Source: Thalassiosira profunda
Taxonomy: Eukaryota > Bacillariophyta > Thalassiosirophyceae > Thalassiosirales > Thalassiosiraceae
Reading direction: 5' to 3'
Length of the DNA: 12,908 nt
NCBI GenBank assembly: GCA_036939355.1
Contig: JALLAP010001260.1
Coordinates: forward strand, 1-12,908
Both the position numbers and the translations under genes were made by a program. How positions within the stretch are numbered: the first letter of the stretch is position 1; each line of letters opens with the position of its first letter. Shown piece after piece: positions 1 through 8,679 of the stretch. The notes below the pieces were generated by a model. It saw nothing but the letters and a program-made list of their open reading frames with translations. It had not been told where the DNA came from and made no database searches.

Positions 1-217
1 AGCGGGGGTACGGGAGTTGCAAAGTGCTCGTCCACCAGAAGAGGAAAGCTCCCAATGGCAAAGATGCGGCCGGTGACGGAGCCGGGGAGAGCGGTGATGC
101 CATCAACCTTCGACTTCTCGAGGTCGAGGCCAATGATCTCGCTCCGGCACCACCGGACATATTCGGAAGCTTGATAACGAAGAATCACGCCCAGTCGGGC
201 GGGCTGCAAATCCAGTT
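1..217 (-). CDS. Possible partial exon of an unknown gene
   Basis: On the minus strand one frame stays open from about 217 to the window edge (about 72 codons). Its codon use (ATC, GGC, CTC, GAC, GAG, AAG) resembles that of the neighbouring genes. It reads approximately LDLQPARLGVILRYQ, then a stretch with VRWCRSEIIGLDLEK, and ends near LLVDEHFATPVPPL. A pyrimidine-rich tract ending in CAG lies just upstream (about 220-218), so 217 could be the first base of an internal exon. I found no convincing start exon in the short gap before the bestrophin stop codon. A plus-strand frame is also open over the same bases (24-221), and I judge it a shadow on codon use. I do not recognise a family or motif. 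It could be a real terminal fragment of a gene lying mostly outside the window, or chance. Confidence 0.3.
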
Positions 218-354
218 CTGAAGGTGTAAAACTGATTGTTTCTTTGCCTATTGCTTCAGTTACTACACGACTCTTCTAAGCGAACGATGCCAAAAATTGT
301 CTATCTACAGGGCTTCATCGTCGATCTCCAAACGTATGCTCCTACATCACCATT

Positions 355-1931
355 CTACGAATGAGTCCTCTGCACCGGCGCGTTGATTTGGCGCAGCCTC
401 TCCTTGAGGCTCATCCTCCTCTTCAGACGATTCTTAAGCCTACCGAGACGCCCGGCCGGTTTCTCCTCGGGATTAGAATCAACTTCATTCTTCATCTTCA
501 GCGGCTTAGACTCCACAACATTCTGCTCCTGTCCTTGGCCAGCCCAGCTCACAATCTCGTCGCAGTTGGCCCCGATCTTATCGCAGAAGCCTTGCATGGG
601 CAGAATCGTGAAGGGTTCCTCGAGCTGAGTGGCCAGTTCCTCGATACCGAATAGGCATACGGAAATGAATGCGGTGGCCGGGATCATCATGCTGTGGTTC
701 CACGAGTTGGCGAAGGGAGCGTACAGGCCAAATGGCAGCGCGAGCAGCCAGGTGGCGAGGAAGCGCGCCGTGTGGCGGGAGTAGAAGAGCGGCACGGGCG
801 ACGACAGGAGGCGCTCGCTGCCTCCGAGTGTGTCCTCGAATATGGAGAGGTTGGTATTGATGGCGTCCTTCCTCACGAAGTGCATCGGAAGCTGTTTGGA
901 GAGAGTATGTTTTAGGTGAGCGTTTTGTCGAATGGTAGCTACGGAGTCTAACAATCAGATCTCACCTTTTCGATGGCCACCGACAGGTCGTAGAGCGCTC
1001 GGTTGGGACGATGGGCGGCGCCGATCAAAGCGTCGGCCTGCTTGCTCGAAAGCTTCGACCGGATCTCATTCACGTACGCTTCCTCGTCCTCGGCGGGCGG
1101 AGACAGGTGGCGCTTCATGGAGCGCACGAAGGCCCATGTCATGAGGCTCACCTGGCCCAGCAGATACTCACGTTCGGCAGGATCGATGGGCGGCGGCGCC
1201 TGCTTCTTCGACTTCTTGGCCGTCTTCTTCCCGACACCGAGGAACTCCGTACCGTCGAAGTCGGACTGGTTGCCGTACCAAGCCGTGGCTTGGCGGTTGA
1301 GATCGCGTGTGTGGTTGATGTTGAGGCCCCAGAACTTGCGTGCCTCGTCCCACCGCTTGTAGGACTGGTTCGTGCGGAAGGCTGTTGCAAAGTGTTAGCC
1401 CCGAACAGTGTGTAGAATGCTCATACATATCATATGCACATGCATTTCAAACTCACCGAGCAGCAGTCCGAGCGAGGAGCTCAGGATCGTAAAGGCCTCC
1501 ATCGGCATCCCGACCTTCTGCGCCCAGCTCGCCTCCAAGACGGGATCGTGCATCACTCCGGAGAAGTCCTCGTAGCCCCCCGCCAATGCGTTCCACACGC
1601 AGACGCTCACAGAAATGCTGACCGTCAGGAAAACTTCCGAGCCGACCTGCTTGTAGATGCCGGATTGGAAGAGCGAACCTAAGTTATTGAAGAAGCGATC
1701 GGGCGAGCGGTGCTTGACCCACTGCTCGTGCGTGTAGACGGTGCGGCGGTACTTGCGAGAGCCCTCGCCGTATTGCTCGCGGAGGGGCAAGGACGGATCG
1801 GACGGCGGGCCCATGGCGAGCGACGTGCGGGTGGTAGGGTTGGAGGCGACGTGGAGCGACGAGGCGGAGAAGGCGGCGGCGCCCGTCGCGCCGGCCGCGA
1901 GGGCGGCGGCGAAGGCGCTCTGGAGGTGCAT
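355..1931 (-). CDS. Plastid-targeted bestrophin-family anion channel, three exons, 475 aa
   Basis: Bestrophins are pentameric anion channels; in algal plastids some are linked to chloride or bicarbonate movement across thylakoids. Exons are 1931-1457, 1381-966 and 891-355. The introns (1456-1382 and 965-892, 75 and 74 bp) have GTGAG donors and CAG acceptors, and phases 1 and 0 join cleanly. Family marks are FRTNQSYKRWDEAR (residues 160-173), LFYSRHTARFLATWLLALP (332-350) and FGIEELATQLEEPF (378-391). Hydrophobic segments lie near 99-115, 145-160, 338-355 and 366-380. The N-terminus is a signal-like segment ending ATGAAAF, with Phe21 after the predicted cut. A Ser/Thr/Arg-rich stretch follows, matching the bipartite diatom plastid presequence. 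The tail from about 425 is basic and probably faces the stroma or cytosol. The ATG at 1931 is chosen because it gives the full targeting signal. Family is secure; transported ion and thylakoid location are inferred. Confidence 0.9.
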
Positions 1932-2017
1932 GGTATCGACTGAGCGAGAGAATGGGAGCGAGGCGAAGGGGGGGCTGCCGCGCGCGCCGGAATCGATCGA
2001 AGATTTGCAACTTGCCT

Positions 2018-2051
2018 ACGTCACGCTAAACGTCGCGTCACGGACACGTCA
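2018..2051 (-). promoter_or_regulatory. Cluster of three CRE-like TGACG(T/C) boxes upstream of the bestrophin
   Basis: Read in the bestrophin orientation, the cluster is TGACGT (2051-2046), TGACGC (2040-2035) and TGACGT (2023-2018). It lies about 87-120 bases upstream of the ATG at 1931. A related TGACTAA (AP-1-like) sits at 2069-2063. In Phaeodactylum tricornutum, boxes with these cores in the pyrenoidal carbonic anhydrase promoter are described as CO2/cAMP-responsive elements bound by a bZIP factor. The motifs are directly visible. Their function here is inferred from that parallel and from the likely inorganic-carbon role of the downstream gene. Confidence 0.5.
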
Positions 2052-2276
2052 TTCAGTCTAAATTAGTCAACTCCGGTAAATCTCTTCAAGGGAAAAAAGG
2101 GCCGCCGCCACGCACAACCGACCCCCGCCCGCGCCCCCTTGTGCAGCCGCGGCCGCCAAGGCAACCACTAAGTGCAGCAACCTAGCAAGCAGGGCGGGAA
2201 GATATCGACGTCGCTCGGTGTGGGCTGGACCTCAACCTCAACACTCTGCTTTCTCTCAGCCGCCCTGCGTTCTTCG

Positions 2277-2331
2277 TCGAGAGTGCACCTGCACCGTCGA
2301 GTGAGATCGAGAGTGCAACTGCACCGTCGAG
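2277..2331. repeat. Two-copy 25-bp direct repeat in the ankyrin gene leader
   Basis: Bases 2277-2301 and 2307-2331 are the same 25-bp unit with one mismatch (C versus A at the 12th base) and a period of 30. The unit has TCGAG at each end and GTGCA and CTGCAC inside, so each copy is itself partly palindromic. It lies 108-162 bases before the ATG at 2439, probably in the promoter or 5' UTR. It may be a duplicated protein-binding site; no function can be read from it. Confidence 0.6.
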
Positions 2332-2438
2332 CAGAACGCCGAGGGCCGAGCAGCGAGACGTCCTGCAAGCTGCATGCACCAATCCGGATCCCCACACAAT
2401 CAAATCATCAACAACGCAACAACAATAGTAACTGAGCG

Positions 2439-4912
2439 ATGGGCTTCTTCCGCAAGTCCTCCTCGGCGCGCAATCCCCAGTCCGGGCAGGGGGAATGCTC
2501 CCACTCGTCCTCGTCGGCGGCCGACCGCACGTCCGGCTCGCAGGAGTCCGATCCGAACGTCCCCGTCGTCAACCTGACCCAGGGGCTGGGGGAGCAGCGA
2601 TTGGCCGACTGGCGGGCCACGGCCGGGGGCGGTACCAATAGCAACAACCTGTCGGGGGCGGCCGGCGGCAGCGGCGGAAGTGCGAGCGGGGCAAACAACA
2701 ACGTCACCTTCGCGGGCGGGACGGCCGGAGGAGGCCGGGGCGCCCCGACCCCCCGCCCCCACGCCTCCTCTCCCAACAATTTGATCCTCCTCATCGAGCG
2801 GGGGCGGTGGGCCGAGGCCGCCCGGCGCGCCGCGTCGCACGAGCACGAGGTCCGGCAGCTGNCTCATCGAGCGGGGGCGGTGGGCCGAGGCCGCCCGGCG
2901 CGCCGCGTCGCACGAGCACGAGGTCCGGCAGCTGGTCAAATTGCGAAAGACGACCAAGCACCGCGAGCGCAGCGGGGGCGGGGGAGGCGAGGAGCGGGCG
3001 CACACGGGGGCGGACGGGGCCGGATCTTCGGGCAGTGGTGGAGGATCATCGGCGGCGGGGAGCGCCTCCCCCGGAGGAAACAGCGGCGGCGGCCGGAGCG
3101 GGCGGAAGGGAAGCGCGGTGCAAATTTCCAACGTCAAGTGCAAGGCGCTCCACCACGCGTGCCAGAAGTTGCGGAGCGTCCACACCTCGATCTACCAGCG
3201 GCCCAACGACGGGGATGCCTCAGTGATCAACGATAATGGTGCCAGTGGTGGGGACGGGAGCAACGGCGGGGGCAGCCACAACCGGAGGCTCGTGGAGGAC
3301 GACGAGTACATCGAGGCGTGCAAGTGCATCCTCGCCCTCATCCGCATCCACCCCGAGGCGTGCAAGGAGCGCGAGAGCCGCCACGGCTGCCTCCCCCTCC
3401 ACCTGTGCGTCTTCAGCATGTGCGCCACCCCGCCGCCCCCGCAACAGCCCGGGGGAAGCCAGGGCGCCGAAGGCGCGCGCAGGGGAAACGGTCCCCTCCC
3501 CGGCGGCGCGGACGGGCGGCCCCCCGTGGTCCCCCCCTCCAGCCAAACGTCGCCCAAGCCCGCCCTCTCCAGCCCCAGCAGCCTGAGCCTGCAGCGGCGG
3601 ACCCACCGCAAGCAAACGTCCAACCACTCCTCCGACTTTTCGCTGGGCAACATCTCCCAGATGATCCAGGAGGAGAGCGAGCACCAGCGGGCGTTGACGG
3701 AACACCGCGAGCGGACCCGGAGCGGGGAGGAGCACNATCCAGGAGGAGAGCGAGCACCAGCGGGCGTTGACGGAACACCGCGAGCGGACCCGGAGCGGGG
3801 AGGAGCACCCCCCCGCCGAGGGGATCGCGGCCCGCGGCAGCCTCGAGGAACAATTGTACAGGGGCATCGACGACATGGAGCGGTGGCTGAGCGGATTGGA
3901 GGACCGGTATGGCGCCGAGGCCGAACGTGCAAGTGGGAGGGGCGGGGATAATCGGGTGGGGGCGCCGTTGGACGCGCTCGAGGAGCGGAGCCGGGAGACG
4001 GACAGCCACTTCACCCCCCGGGTGGGCGGCGAGTCGAAGGAAGGGAGCGGGGACAAGATAAGTGGGGGCAAGGCCGACGAGCGGACGGGCGCCGCGGGCG
4101 GGGCGGAGGAACTGGCGGCGCTCGCGCCGGGGGGGACGGGGGAGCGAGCGGCCGCGGCGACGGGAGCGCGCGCGGCGGCGCCCCCGGCGGCCGCGGCCAA
4201 CGACGGCGGCCTCCATCGCCACGGCCACGACGCGACCGCCGCCACTGCCGCCCCCGCCTTACATTCCGCCACCGCCCCCACCCCGGAGGAAATGCAGCGG
4301 CGCTACCTCCAGCTCAACCCCCGCCGCCGCGACGACTACTCCGTCCGCGTCCTCGACGCCCTCCTCGACGCGTGGCCCAAGTCGATCAAGACGTCGAGCG
4401 AGGGGGGCCGCCTCCCCCTCCACATGGCCTGTTTTGGCAAGGCCACCGTCCGCGTCCTCGAGGCCGTGTTGCGGGCGTACCCCGACGCGGCGCGGCAGAG
4501 AAACCACGATGGATTCTTGCCGATACACATTGCCGCCCACTGGGGCGTCAGCCACCCGGACGTCGCCCCCCTCCTATTGAGGGCGTACCCCGACGGCGCC
4601 GTGGGACGGAATCGGTGGGAGCGCACCCCCATCGAGGAGGCGCTGGGGATGGCGGGGGAAAATGGCCGGGCGCACCAGTTGAGTTTGGTGTGGAGCTTAC
4701 GGCGGCATCCCACCTATTGGATTCATAATGATATTGGGACGATGCTGTTGCCGAGGAATGTCCGGAGTGCGCCGTGGCGGCTGGTCGATGCGGGGGACGC
4801 GGGGGGCGGGAATGGAGGGGAGGGGGCGAATGCAGGCCAGCGGGTGAACGGCGGGGGCGGGGCGGTGGACGTGGACGAGGTGGGGAGCGGCGACGAGGAC
4901 GACGAGGGGTGA
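2439..4912 (+). CDS. Ankyrin-repeat protein, first (N-terminal) exon; broken only by two assembly joins
   Basis: The reading frame starts at the ATG at 2439 (MGFFRKSSS) after a CAA-rich leader. It is shifted twice by 73-bp false insertions (2790-2934 and 3664-3808). After removing one copy plus N at each, it runs open to TGA at 4910-4912 (775 aa if not spliced). The N-terminal third is low complexity (Gly, Ser, Ala), around a helix near residue 118 (LLIERGRWAEAARRAASHEH) and a conserved-looking stretch ending HGCLPLHLCVFSMC. Next come a charged, coiled-coil-prone segment (IQEESEHQRALTEHRERTR) and an Ala/Gly linker. From about residue 567 there are ankyrin-like repeats with LPLHMACFGKATVRVLEAVL and LPIHIAAHWGVSHPDVAPLLL. 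The C-terminus is acidic (GSGDEDDEG). There is no signal peptide or membrane segment, so it is probably a soluble cytosolic or nuclear scaffold. I favour a splice donor at 4909 joining it to 4999-5753; the alternative is a complete gene ending here. Confidence 0.75.
2790..2934. repeat. Assembly join: 72-bp direct duplication around N2862
   Basis: Bases 2790-2861 are repeated exactly at 2863-2934, with one N between. Deleting 73 bases restores the ankyrin frame (LIERGRWAEAARR continuing into VKLRKTTKHRE). It is an unmerged contig overlap, not a biological repeat. Confidence 0.92.
3664..3808. repeat. Assembly join: 72-bp direct duplication around N3736
   Basis: Bases 3664-3735 recur at 3737-3808 across one N. 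Removing one copy plus the N joins the IQEESEHQRALTEHRERTR segment to PPAEGIAARGSLEE in one frame. It is the same artefact type as at 2862. Confidence 0.92.
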
Positions 4913-4998
4913 GGTTTGCGATTGTCTGTTTGCGCTCCGTCATTGCTCTGGAGTCGCACTGACCGCTTTTTTCTCTTCCTCTCTCTCGTCTCTCTCAG
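4909..4998 (+). other. Probable 90-bp phase-2 intron joining the two ankyrin segments
   Basis: The donor is GTGAGG at 4909; the TGA stop of the unspliced frame lies inside it. Near 4958 there is a branch-point-like CACTGAC. A long pyrimidine tract (TTTTTTCTCTTCC and onward) then leads to CAG at 4996-4998. Splicing gives GG|C GTC GAG GTC CAA ATG, in frame with the downstream ankyrin segment. Length and donor style match the other introns in the window. The alternative is a very short intergenic spacer followed by a separate gene starting at ATG 5011. Confidence 0.6.
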
Positions 4999-5753
4999 CG
5001 TCGAGGTCCAAATGGCCGCGCCCCCTCCCGCCGCCCGGACCGACCCCCGTCCCCTCGCCGAATCCACCGACCTCTCCCTCCTCCTCACCCGCGACAAGCA
5101 CTGGGCCGCGGCCGCCCTCCGCGCCCGCCGCCACCCCCGCGAGGCCCGCGAGGCCATGGAAGTAAAAGTCCGGGGCGCCTATACGGCCAAGGTCACCCCC
5201 CTCCATTACGCGTGCGAGCACCGCCCGACCGTCGACGTGGTCAGAGCGCTCGCGGAGGCGCATCCCCCGGCGTTGGAGCGAAGGCAGGAGCCGGGGGGCC
5301 AGCTGCCGCTGCACGCCGCGTGCACGTGGGGGGCGTCTCCGGGGGTCGTCCGGACCCTATTGAAGGCCAACCCGGAATGCGCGGGGATGCGGGACTTTCT
5401 GTCGAACCTCCCGTTGCACTGCGCGTGCTACGCGGGGGCGGCGACGGCGGTGGTGGAAGCGCTGTTAAGGGNTGTCGAACCTCCCGTTGCACTGCGCGTG
5501 CTACGCGGGGGCGGCGACGGCGGTGGTGGAAGCGCTGTTAAGGGCTTATCCGCAAGGAGTGTGGCCTAGAAACCACCAGGGTTCCTCGGCCGCCGACATT
5601 GCGCGACGGCTGGGCCATGCAAATCGGAAGGAGGTGCTGGGATTGTTGGAGGGGACGATGGCGCGGCTGTTGGCGCGGGCGGGCGCCGGGAATGGTGGGG
5701 AGGAGGGCGTGGAGGTGGAGAAGGGCGCGAGCAACAGCTTGGAGTGGGTGTAG
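4999..5753 (+). CDS. Ankyrin-repeat segment: second exon of the ankyrin gene, or a separate tandem gene from 5011
   Basis: After removing the 73-bp false insertion at 5400-5544, the frame is open from the acceptor to TAG at 5751-5753. Joined to the upstream exon it completes a 1001-aa protein; starting at the ATG at 5011 (MAAPPPAAR) it would encode about 222 aa. It contains LLLTRDKHWAAAALRARRHP, which echoes the LLIERGRWAEAARRAASHEH element of the first exon. Ankyrin-like repeats follow: VTPLHYACEHRPTVDVVRAL, LPLHAACTWGASPGVVRTLL, LPLHCACYAGAATAVVEALL and SSAADIARRLGHANRKEVL. The two halves look like two copies of the same module (RW helix, then LPLHxAC repeats), which suggests internal duplication or fusion of tandem paralogues. 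Such repeats bind proteins; no partner can be inferred. The repeat family is clear and the gene boundary is not. Confidence 0.75.
5400..5544. repeat. Assembly join: 72-bp direct duplication around N5472
   Basis: Bases 5400-5471 recur at 5473-5544 across one N. It falls inside the repeat LSNLPLHCACYAGAATAVV. Removal gives ALLRAYPQGVWPRNHQG and a continuous frame to the stop at 5753. Confidence 0.92.
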
Positions 5754-5958
5754 GATTGTTGCCGGCCGAATGGAAGGATCGATCCACGGACAGGATCGAT
5801 CGCTTAGATTATCCTCCTGTCTAGAACACAAAACCAGAAGAGGGACCACCACCGTAGCTACTTCGTATGCACGGACGCAATCTACTGAACGCGTGGCGCG
5901 TTCCAACAATGAGCCAGAGAGGCGCTGGTAGCTGCCAGAGCTGAGTGGAATCACGCTC
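5754..5958. other. Convergent 3' intergenic region
   Basis: These 205 bases lie between the stop codons of the ankyrin gene (plus) and the VWA gene (minus) and must hold both 3' ends. A 10-bp direct repeat, AGGATCGATC (5775-5784 and 5792-5801), has a GATCGATC palindrome in each copy. No clear AATAAA signal or RNA gene is visible. Confidence 0.4.
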
Positions 5959-8175
5959 CTAGTACTTGGGGACGTAAACAGGGCTGCCGGGAGCGGCCGC
6001 AGCTGCGGCAACGCCATAGACTGGGTGGCCCGGAGCGGCTGCAGTAGCTGGGACGCCGTAGACTGGGTTGGCAGGAGGGGCCGAGGCCATCACGACGGGC
6101 ATGCCGTTGTAAGCAGGCATGGTTGGCTGAGTGTTCGCCATAGGCTGCGCAGGCAGAGCGTTTGCAGGAACCGCGCCTACTCCAGCGCCGCTCGCGTTGG
6201 CGCTGCCGCCGATGTGAATGTGAACGTTGGCCTTATCGGACACCCCGCCTCCGCTGCCACGCATCTTCTTGCAGCAGAAGTAGCAGCCGCAGAGGAGGCA
6301 GCAGCCGGCCACGAGGCACGCGGCAAGGATGCCCACGATGGCGACCGCGTTGCCAAGTTCGGTCGCGGGGAGGCAAACGTCGGACGGTGAAGTGCCACCT
6401 GTTTCGCAACAGGCGCGCTCCTCGTACGACCTTCCCTCCACTGAGAAAAGCTTCATGTGTTAGTTTCTTCGCTGAAGCAATTGCAACGATCAAGAGACAC
6501 GAGACTGAAACGCACCATCCGTGTTATCCCACAAGTTCCTGGGCAGATCGGATTGGAATGGGCACTGCTCGGGCACAATGCCCGGGTAGACTGGGTCTCC
6601 GGCTTGGATGCGAGTGTTGTTTCCGCGTGTGTTGTTGCAGATGCCGCAGGTGGCCTCCGTCCCACCTCCAAGAAAGCGGAATGCGTCGAGCTCGCACTCG
6701 GTCAGCTCGATGCTGGGGCAGCGCGCGGTCGACAGCGCCACGAACCGCTGGAGCATGGCCGAACTCGCTGCGGGTTCTCCGAGGATTCGCTCGAGAGCGT
6801 CCAGGTAAAGATCGATGCCCACCACGCCCAAGAAAAGAGGCGGCGAGACGGAGCGATCAAAGACTGGAGCGGAGACAGTTGTACCCATCTTGCCGGCTGG
6901 ATTGGCGAACTCGTACGGCTCGACCCACGCGGCAAAGTCCTCGTTCCCGCCCTCGCCGAGCCCAAGCGCGAACAGCTTGTAATACGAGCTCATGGCCGAT
7001 ACGAGATCTCCCGTCAGTTCGTCGACGGGAGTCCAAATTCCGCCAGTTGAGCAGGCGATGGTCTTGGTGACCGAATGGTCCGCTTGCTGACCAAGGCTGA
7101 ACGTGAAGAGGGTGGCCTTGCGGTCGAAGGCGTCGGCAAGGCGCTGCGTGCGCTCGTTGACCAGCGAGATGACCGCGTCGGCAGGAGCGCCTTCGGTAAT
7201 CTGGCCGTCCGTGAGGAAGAGAATTGCAACGTTGCAACCGCTGGAGGCCTCGTCGAACACCGCGCGGTCGATCGAATTGAAGGCCGTATTGAAGGCATCG
7301 TAGAAGTTAGTCGCCCCACCCGCTCCAAGGTTGCCAATCGCCTCGATGAGAGCGGCCTTGTTCTCCGCAGTGGCCCGGATGAGACTGTCAGAGGACCCCA
7401 CTTGGTAGGCCGTGCCCGAGAATGCCACCACAGCCACGCGATCGGCGACCGTCAGCGTTTCGACGACCGTGATGGCGGCTTCCTTGGCAAGGTCCATCCT
7501 TCCATAGTCGTTCATCGAGCCCGAGACGTCGATCGCTAACACAACATCCTTCGGACCGCTCGAGGCGGCGACGAACCAAGGGCGGCGTCGAGGATCGTAT
7601 TGCCCGCACTCCTCTCTGTGGGTGGCCGGGATCTTGCGGAAGAGGCCATTATGAGCGCCAAAATACGTCCACGACGGCTGGACGTTGTACCGGAGCCAAA
7701 AATCCTCGTCGGCGTCGTACTTGGCAGCAAGGAACGGGTCGGCAATCAGGCTGTAGCACGCCGTCTCGATCACCTCCGCGTCCGTTGGATTTCCATCCTC
7801 TCCGGTGGCGAGGGCCTGCGGAATGCTGACCGCCGTGCGACGCTTGTCCCACAGCGCATTGCAAGCCCCGCCGTCGCCGCACGCGTCGATCACGAGTTCG
7901 TTCTCCTTCATGCATCGCTGGTCGGGAAATACCGACGAGCAATCGTTAAAGTTGGCCTCGTAGCACTCGGTGAGAGTCTGCGTGTCGCAGCGGGCAGAGT
8001 AGACGCGCTCCATTTCGTCGCGAAAGGCAAGGGCGTCCGACTCCATTCGCAGCAGGATCGTCTTGACCTCCTCATCTGCCGCGGCGCTGGCCGCATCCGC
8101 AAAAGGTTGGGTCGAGCATGACGCAAACAGGGAGGCCGCTAGCAGCAGCGTCGATAGGAAGCGCGTGCCCGCCAT
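5959..8175 (-). CDS. VWA/Cache type I membrane protein, alpha2-delta-like, two exons, 713 aa
   Basis: Exons are 8175-6516 and 6440-5959, with a 75-bp phase-1 intron (GTGCGT donor, CTCAG acceptor). Residues 1 to about 29 form a signal peptide. A Cys-rich extracellular region ends in the Cache-like signature CGQYDPRRRPWFVAASSGPKD (190-210), typical of voltage-gated calcium channel alpha2-delta subunits just before their VWA domain. The VWA domain (about 210-400) has a complete MIDAS: D216, S218 and S220 (DVSGSMN), T289 (GGATNFYD) and D323 (FLTDGQ). A second Cache-like strand follows (PLFLGVVGIDLYLDALERIL, 446-465). Then come Cys pairs, NNT and NNT glycosylation sites, and a conserved-looking WDNTDVEGRSYEERACC. 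A Cys-rich transmembrane helix spans about 584-606 and a Gly/Ala/Pro tail ends the protein. The tail carries NPVYGV (678-683), HPVYGV and SPVYVP. It probably acts at the cell surface or on an endomembrane with divalent-cation-dependent binding. Channel association is inferred from the family only. The start at 8175 gives the signal peptide. Confidence 0.88.
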
Positions 8176-8368
8176 TGTCGATCGTCGCTTTGTGGAATTG
8201 CGGTCGCACAGGTCGCCAACGCCGAGCAGTCGTCAACAGCAGCCGCCCTTCACTTGCTTGCACGCCCTTCTCTGTCCCAGTCTGTGAGGAGAGTCTGAGG
8301 AGGGGCCAGGAGTTTTCATTATAATTTTCAAAAGGTTTCAAAAGCTTGAATTGAAATTAAAATTTAGC

Positions 8369-8400
8369 GTCAGATTTTGCTGCTGTCAGATTTTGCTGCT
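8369..8400. repeat. 16-bp perfect tandem repeat upstream of the VWA gene
   Basis: GTCAGATTTTGCTGCT occurs twice head to tail (8369-8384 and 8385-8400), next to an AT-rich tract (8318-8366) in an otherwise GC-rich region. It recurs at 9005-9036 in the second duplicated copy. It may be part of the VWA promoter or the 3' end of the YPDW gene. Confidence 0.65.
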
Positions 8401-8554
8401 TCTGGTGCAAGCCTGCTGATGTAGCATGGCCCTGGAAACGGCGCTCGACGCTGCCCCTCCCCCCGGAGTAGTCGCCTTCGTGTCCTCCCCGTCCGTTTCG
8501 AGTACCTATTATTTGTCGAGTCTTGTCTAATATTGTAATTACTCCCCAGAGAGG

Positions 8555-8679
8555 CTAGCTCGTCTCGCAATCGTCGTTCCACCAATTCCGCTCGTCGCAG
8601 CATTGCTGCTTTGTCGGGTACAAATTGTCCCACGCTTGGGCGTGCCCTCCGCAGGGCACCGCTCCATCGCAGTCTTGAA
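8555..8679 (-). pseudogene. Duplicated 3' fragment of the YPDW-repeat gene
   Basis: The minus strand here repeats the final 125 coding bases of the gene ending at 9191 (QDCDGAVPCGGHAQAW through CETS and the TAG stop). It is cut at 8679, where the inverted 37-bp insert begins. It lacks all upstream repeats, signal peptide and stalk, so it cannot encode the protein. If the duplication is an assembly artefact, this fragment does not exist in the genome. Confidence 0.7.

Larger units (their letters stand above)
1932..2438. promoter_or_regulatory. Divergent intergenic region between the bestrophin and ankyrin genes
   Basis: These 507 bases separate two diverging start codons and must hold both promoters. 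The bestrophin-proximal part (about 2010-2070) holds a cluster of CGTCA motifs, described separately. The middle (2100-2165) is GC-rich. The ankyrin-proximal part has a 25-bp direct repeat (described separately) and a pyrimidine tract ending in CAG near 2260, which could be a 5' UTR splice acceptor. The last 50 bases before the ATG at 2439 are rich in CAA and CAAC, as expected for an unstructured 5' leader. I see no convincing TATA box and no protein-coding ORF. Confidence 0.6.
8081..8679. repeat. 599-bp direct duplication, copy 1
   Basis: This block recurs at 8717-9315 with offset 636 and no difference that I could see. It spans the first 95 coding bases of the VWA gene (signal peptide), its upstream region, and a copy of the last 125 coding bases of the YPDW gene. 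Near-perfect identity means a very recent duplication or an assembly chimera. Confidence 0.9.

Noticed and set aside
24..221. Plus-strand 65-aa ORF starting MLVHQKRKAPNGKD
   Set aside because: It is opposite a minus frame with better codon use, has no recognisable motif and no leader context; most likely a shadow.
2400..4281. Long minus-strand ORFs (up to 353 aa) opposite the ankyrin gene
   Set aside because: They are Arg/Pro/Ala-rich antisense shadows of GC-rich coding sequence, cross the assembly joins and show no domain.
2439..5753. Apparent frameshifts that would make the ankyrin gene a pseudogene
   Set aside because: All three shifts fall exactly at 72-bp/N assembly joins, and removing the false 73 bp at each restores an open frame.
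5775..5801. Two AGGATCGATC repeats as a possible attachment site or mobile-element footprint
   Set aside because: Too short, and no element lies between them; more likely chance or part of the 3' UTRs.
6162..7070. Plus-strand 302-aa ORF opposite the VWA gene
   Set aside because: It is Arg/Ser-rich, spans the VWA intron and exon boundary on the other strand, and has no motifs; a shadow.
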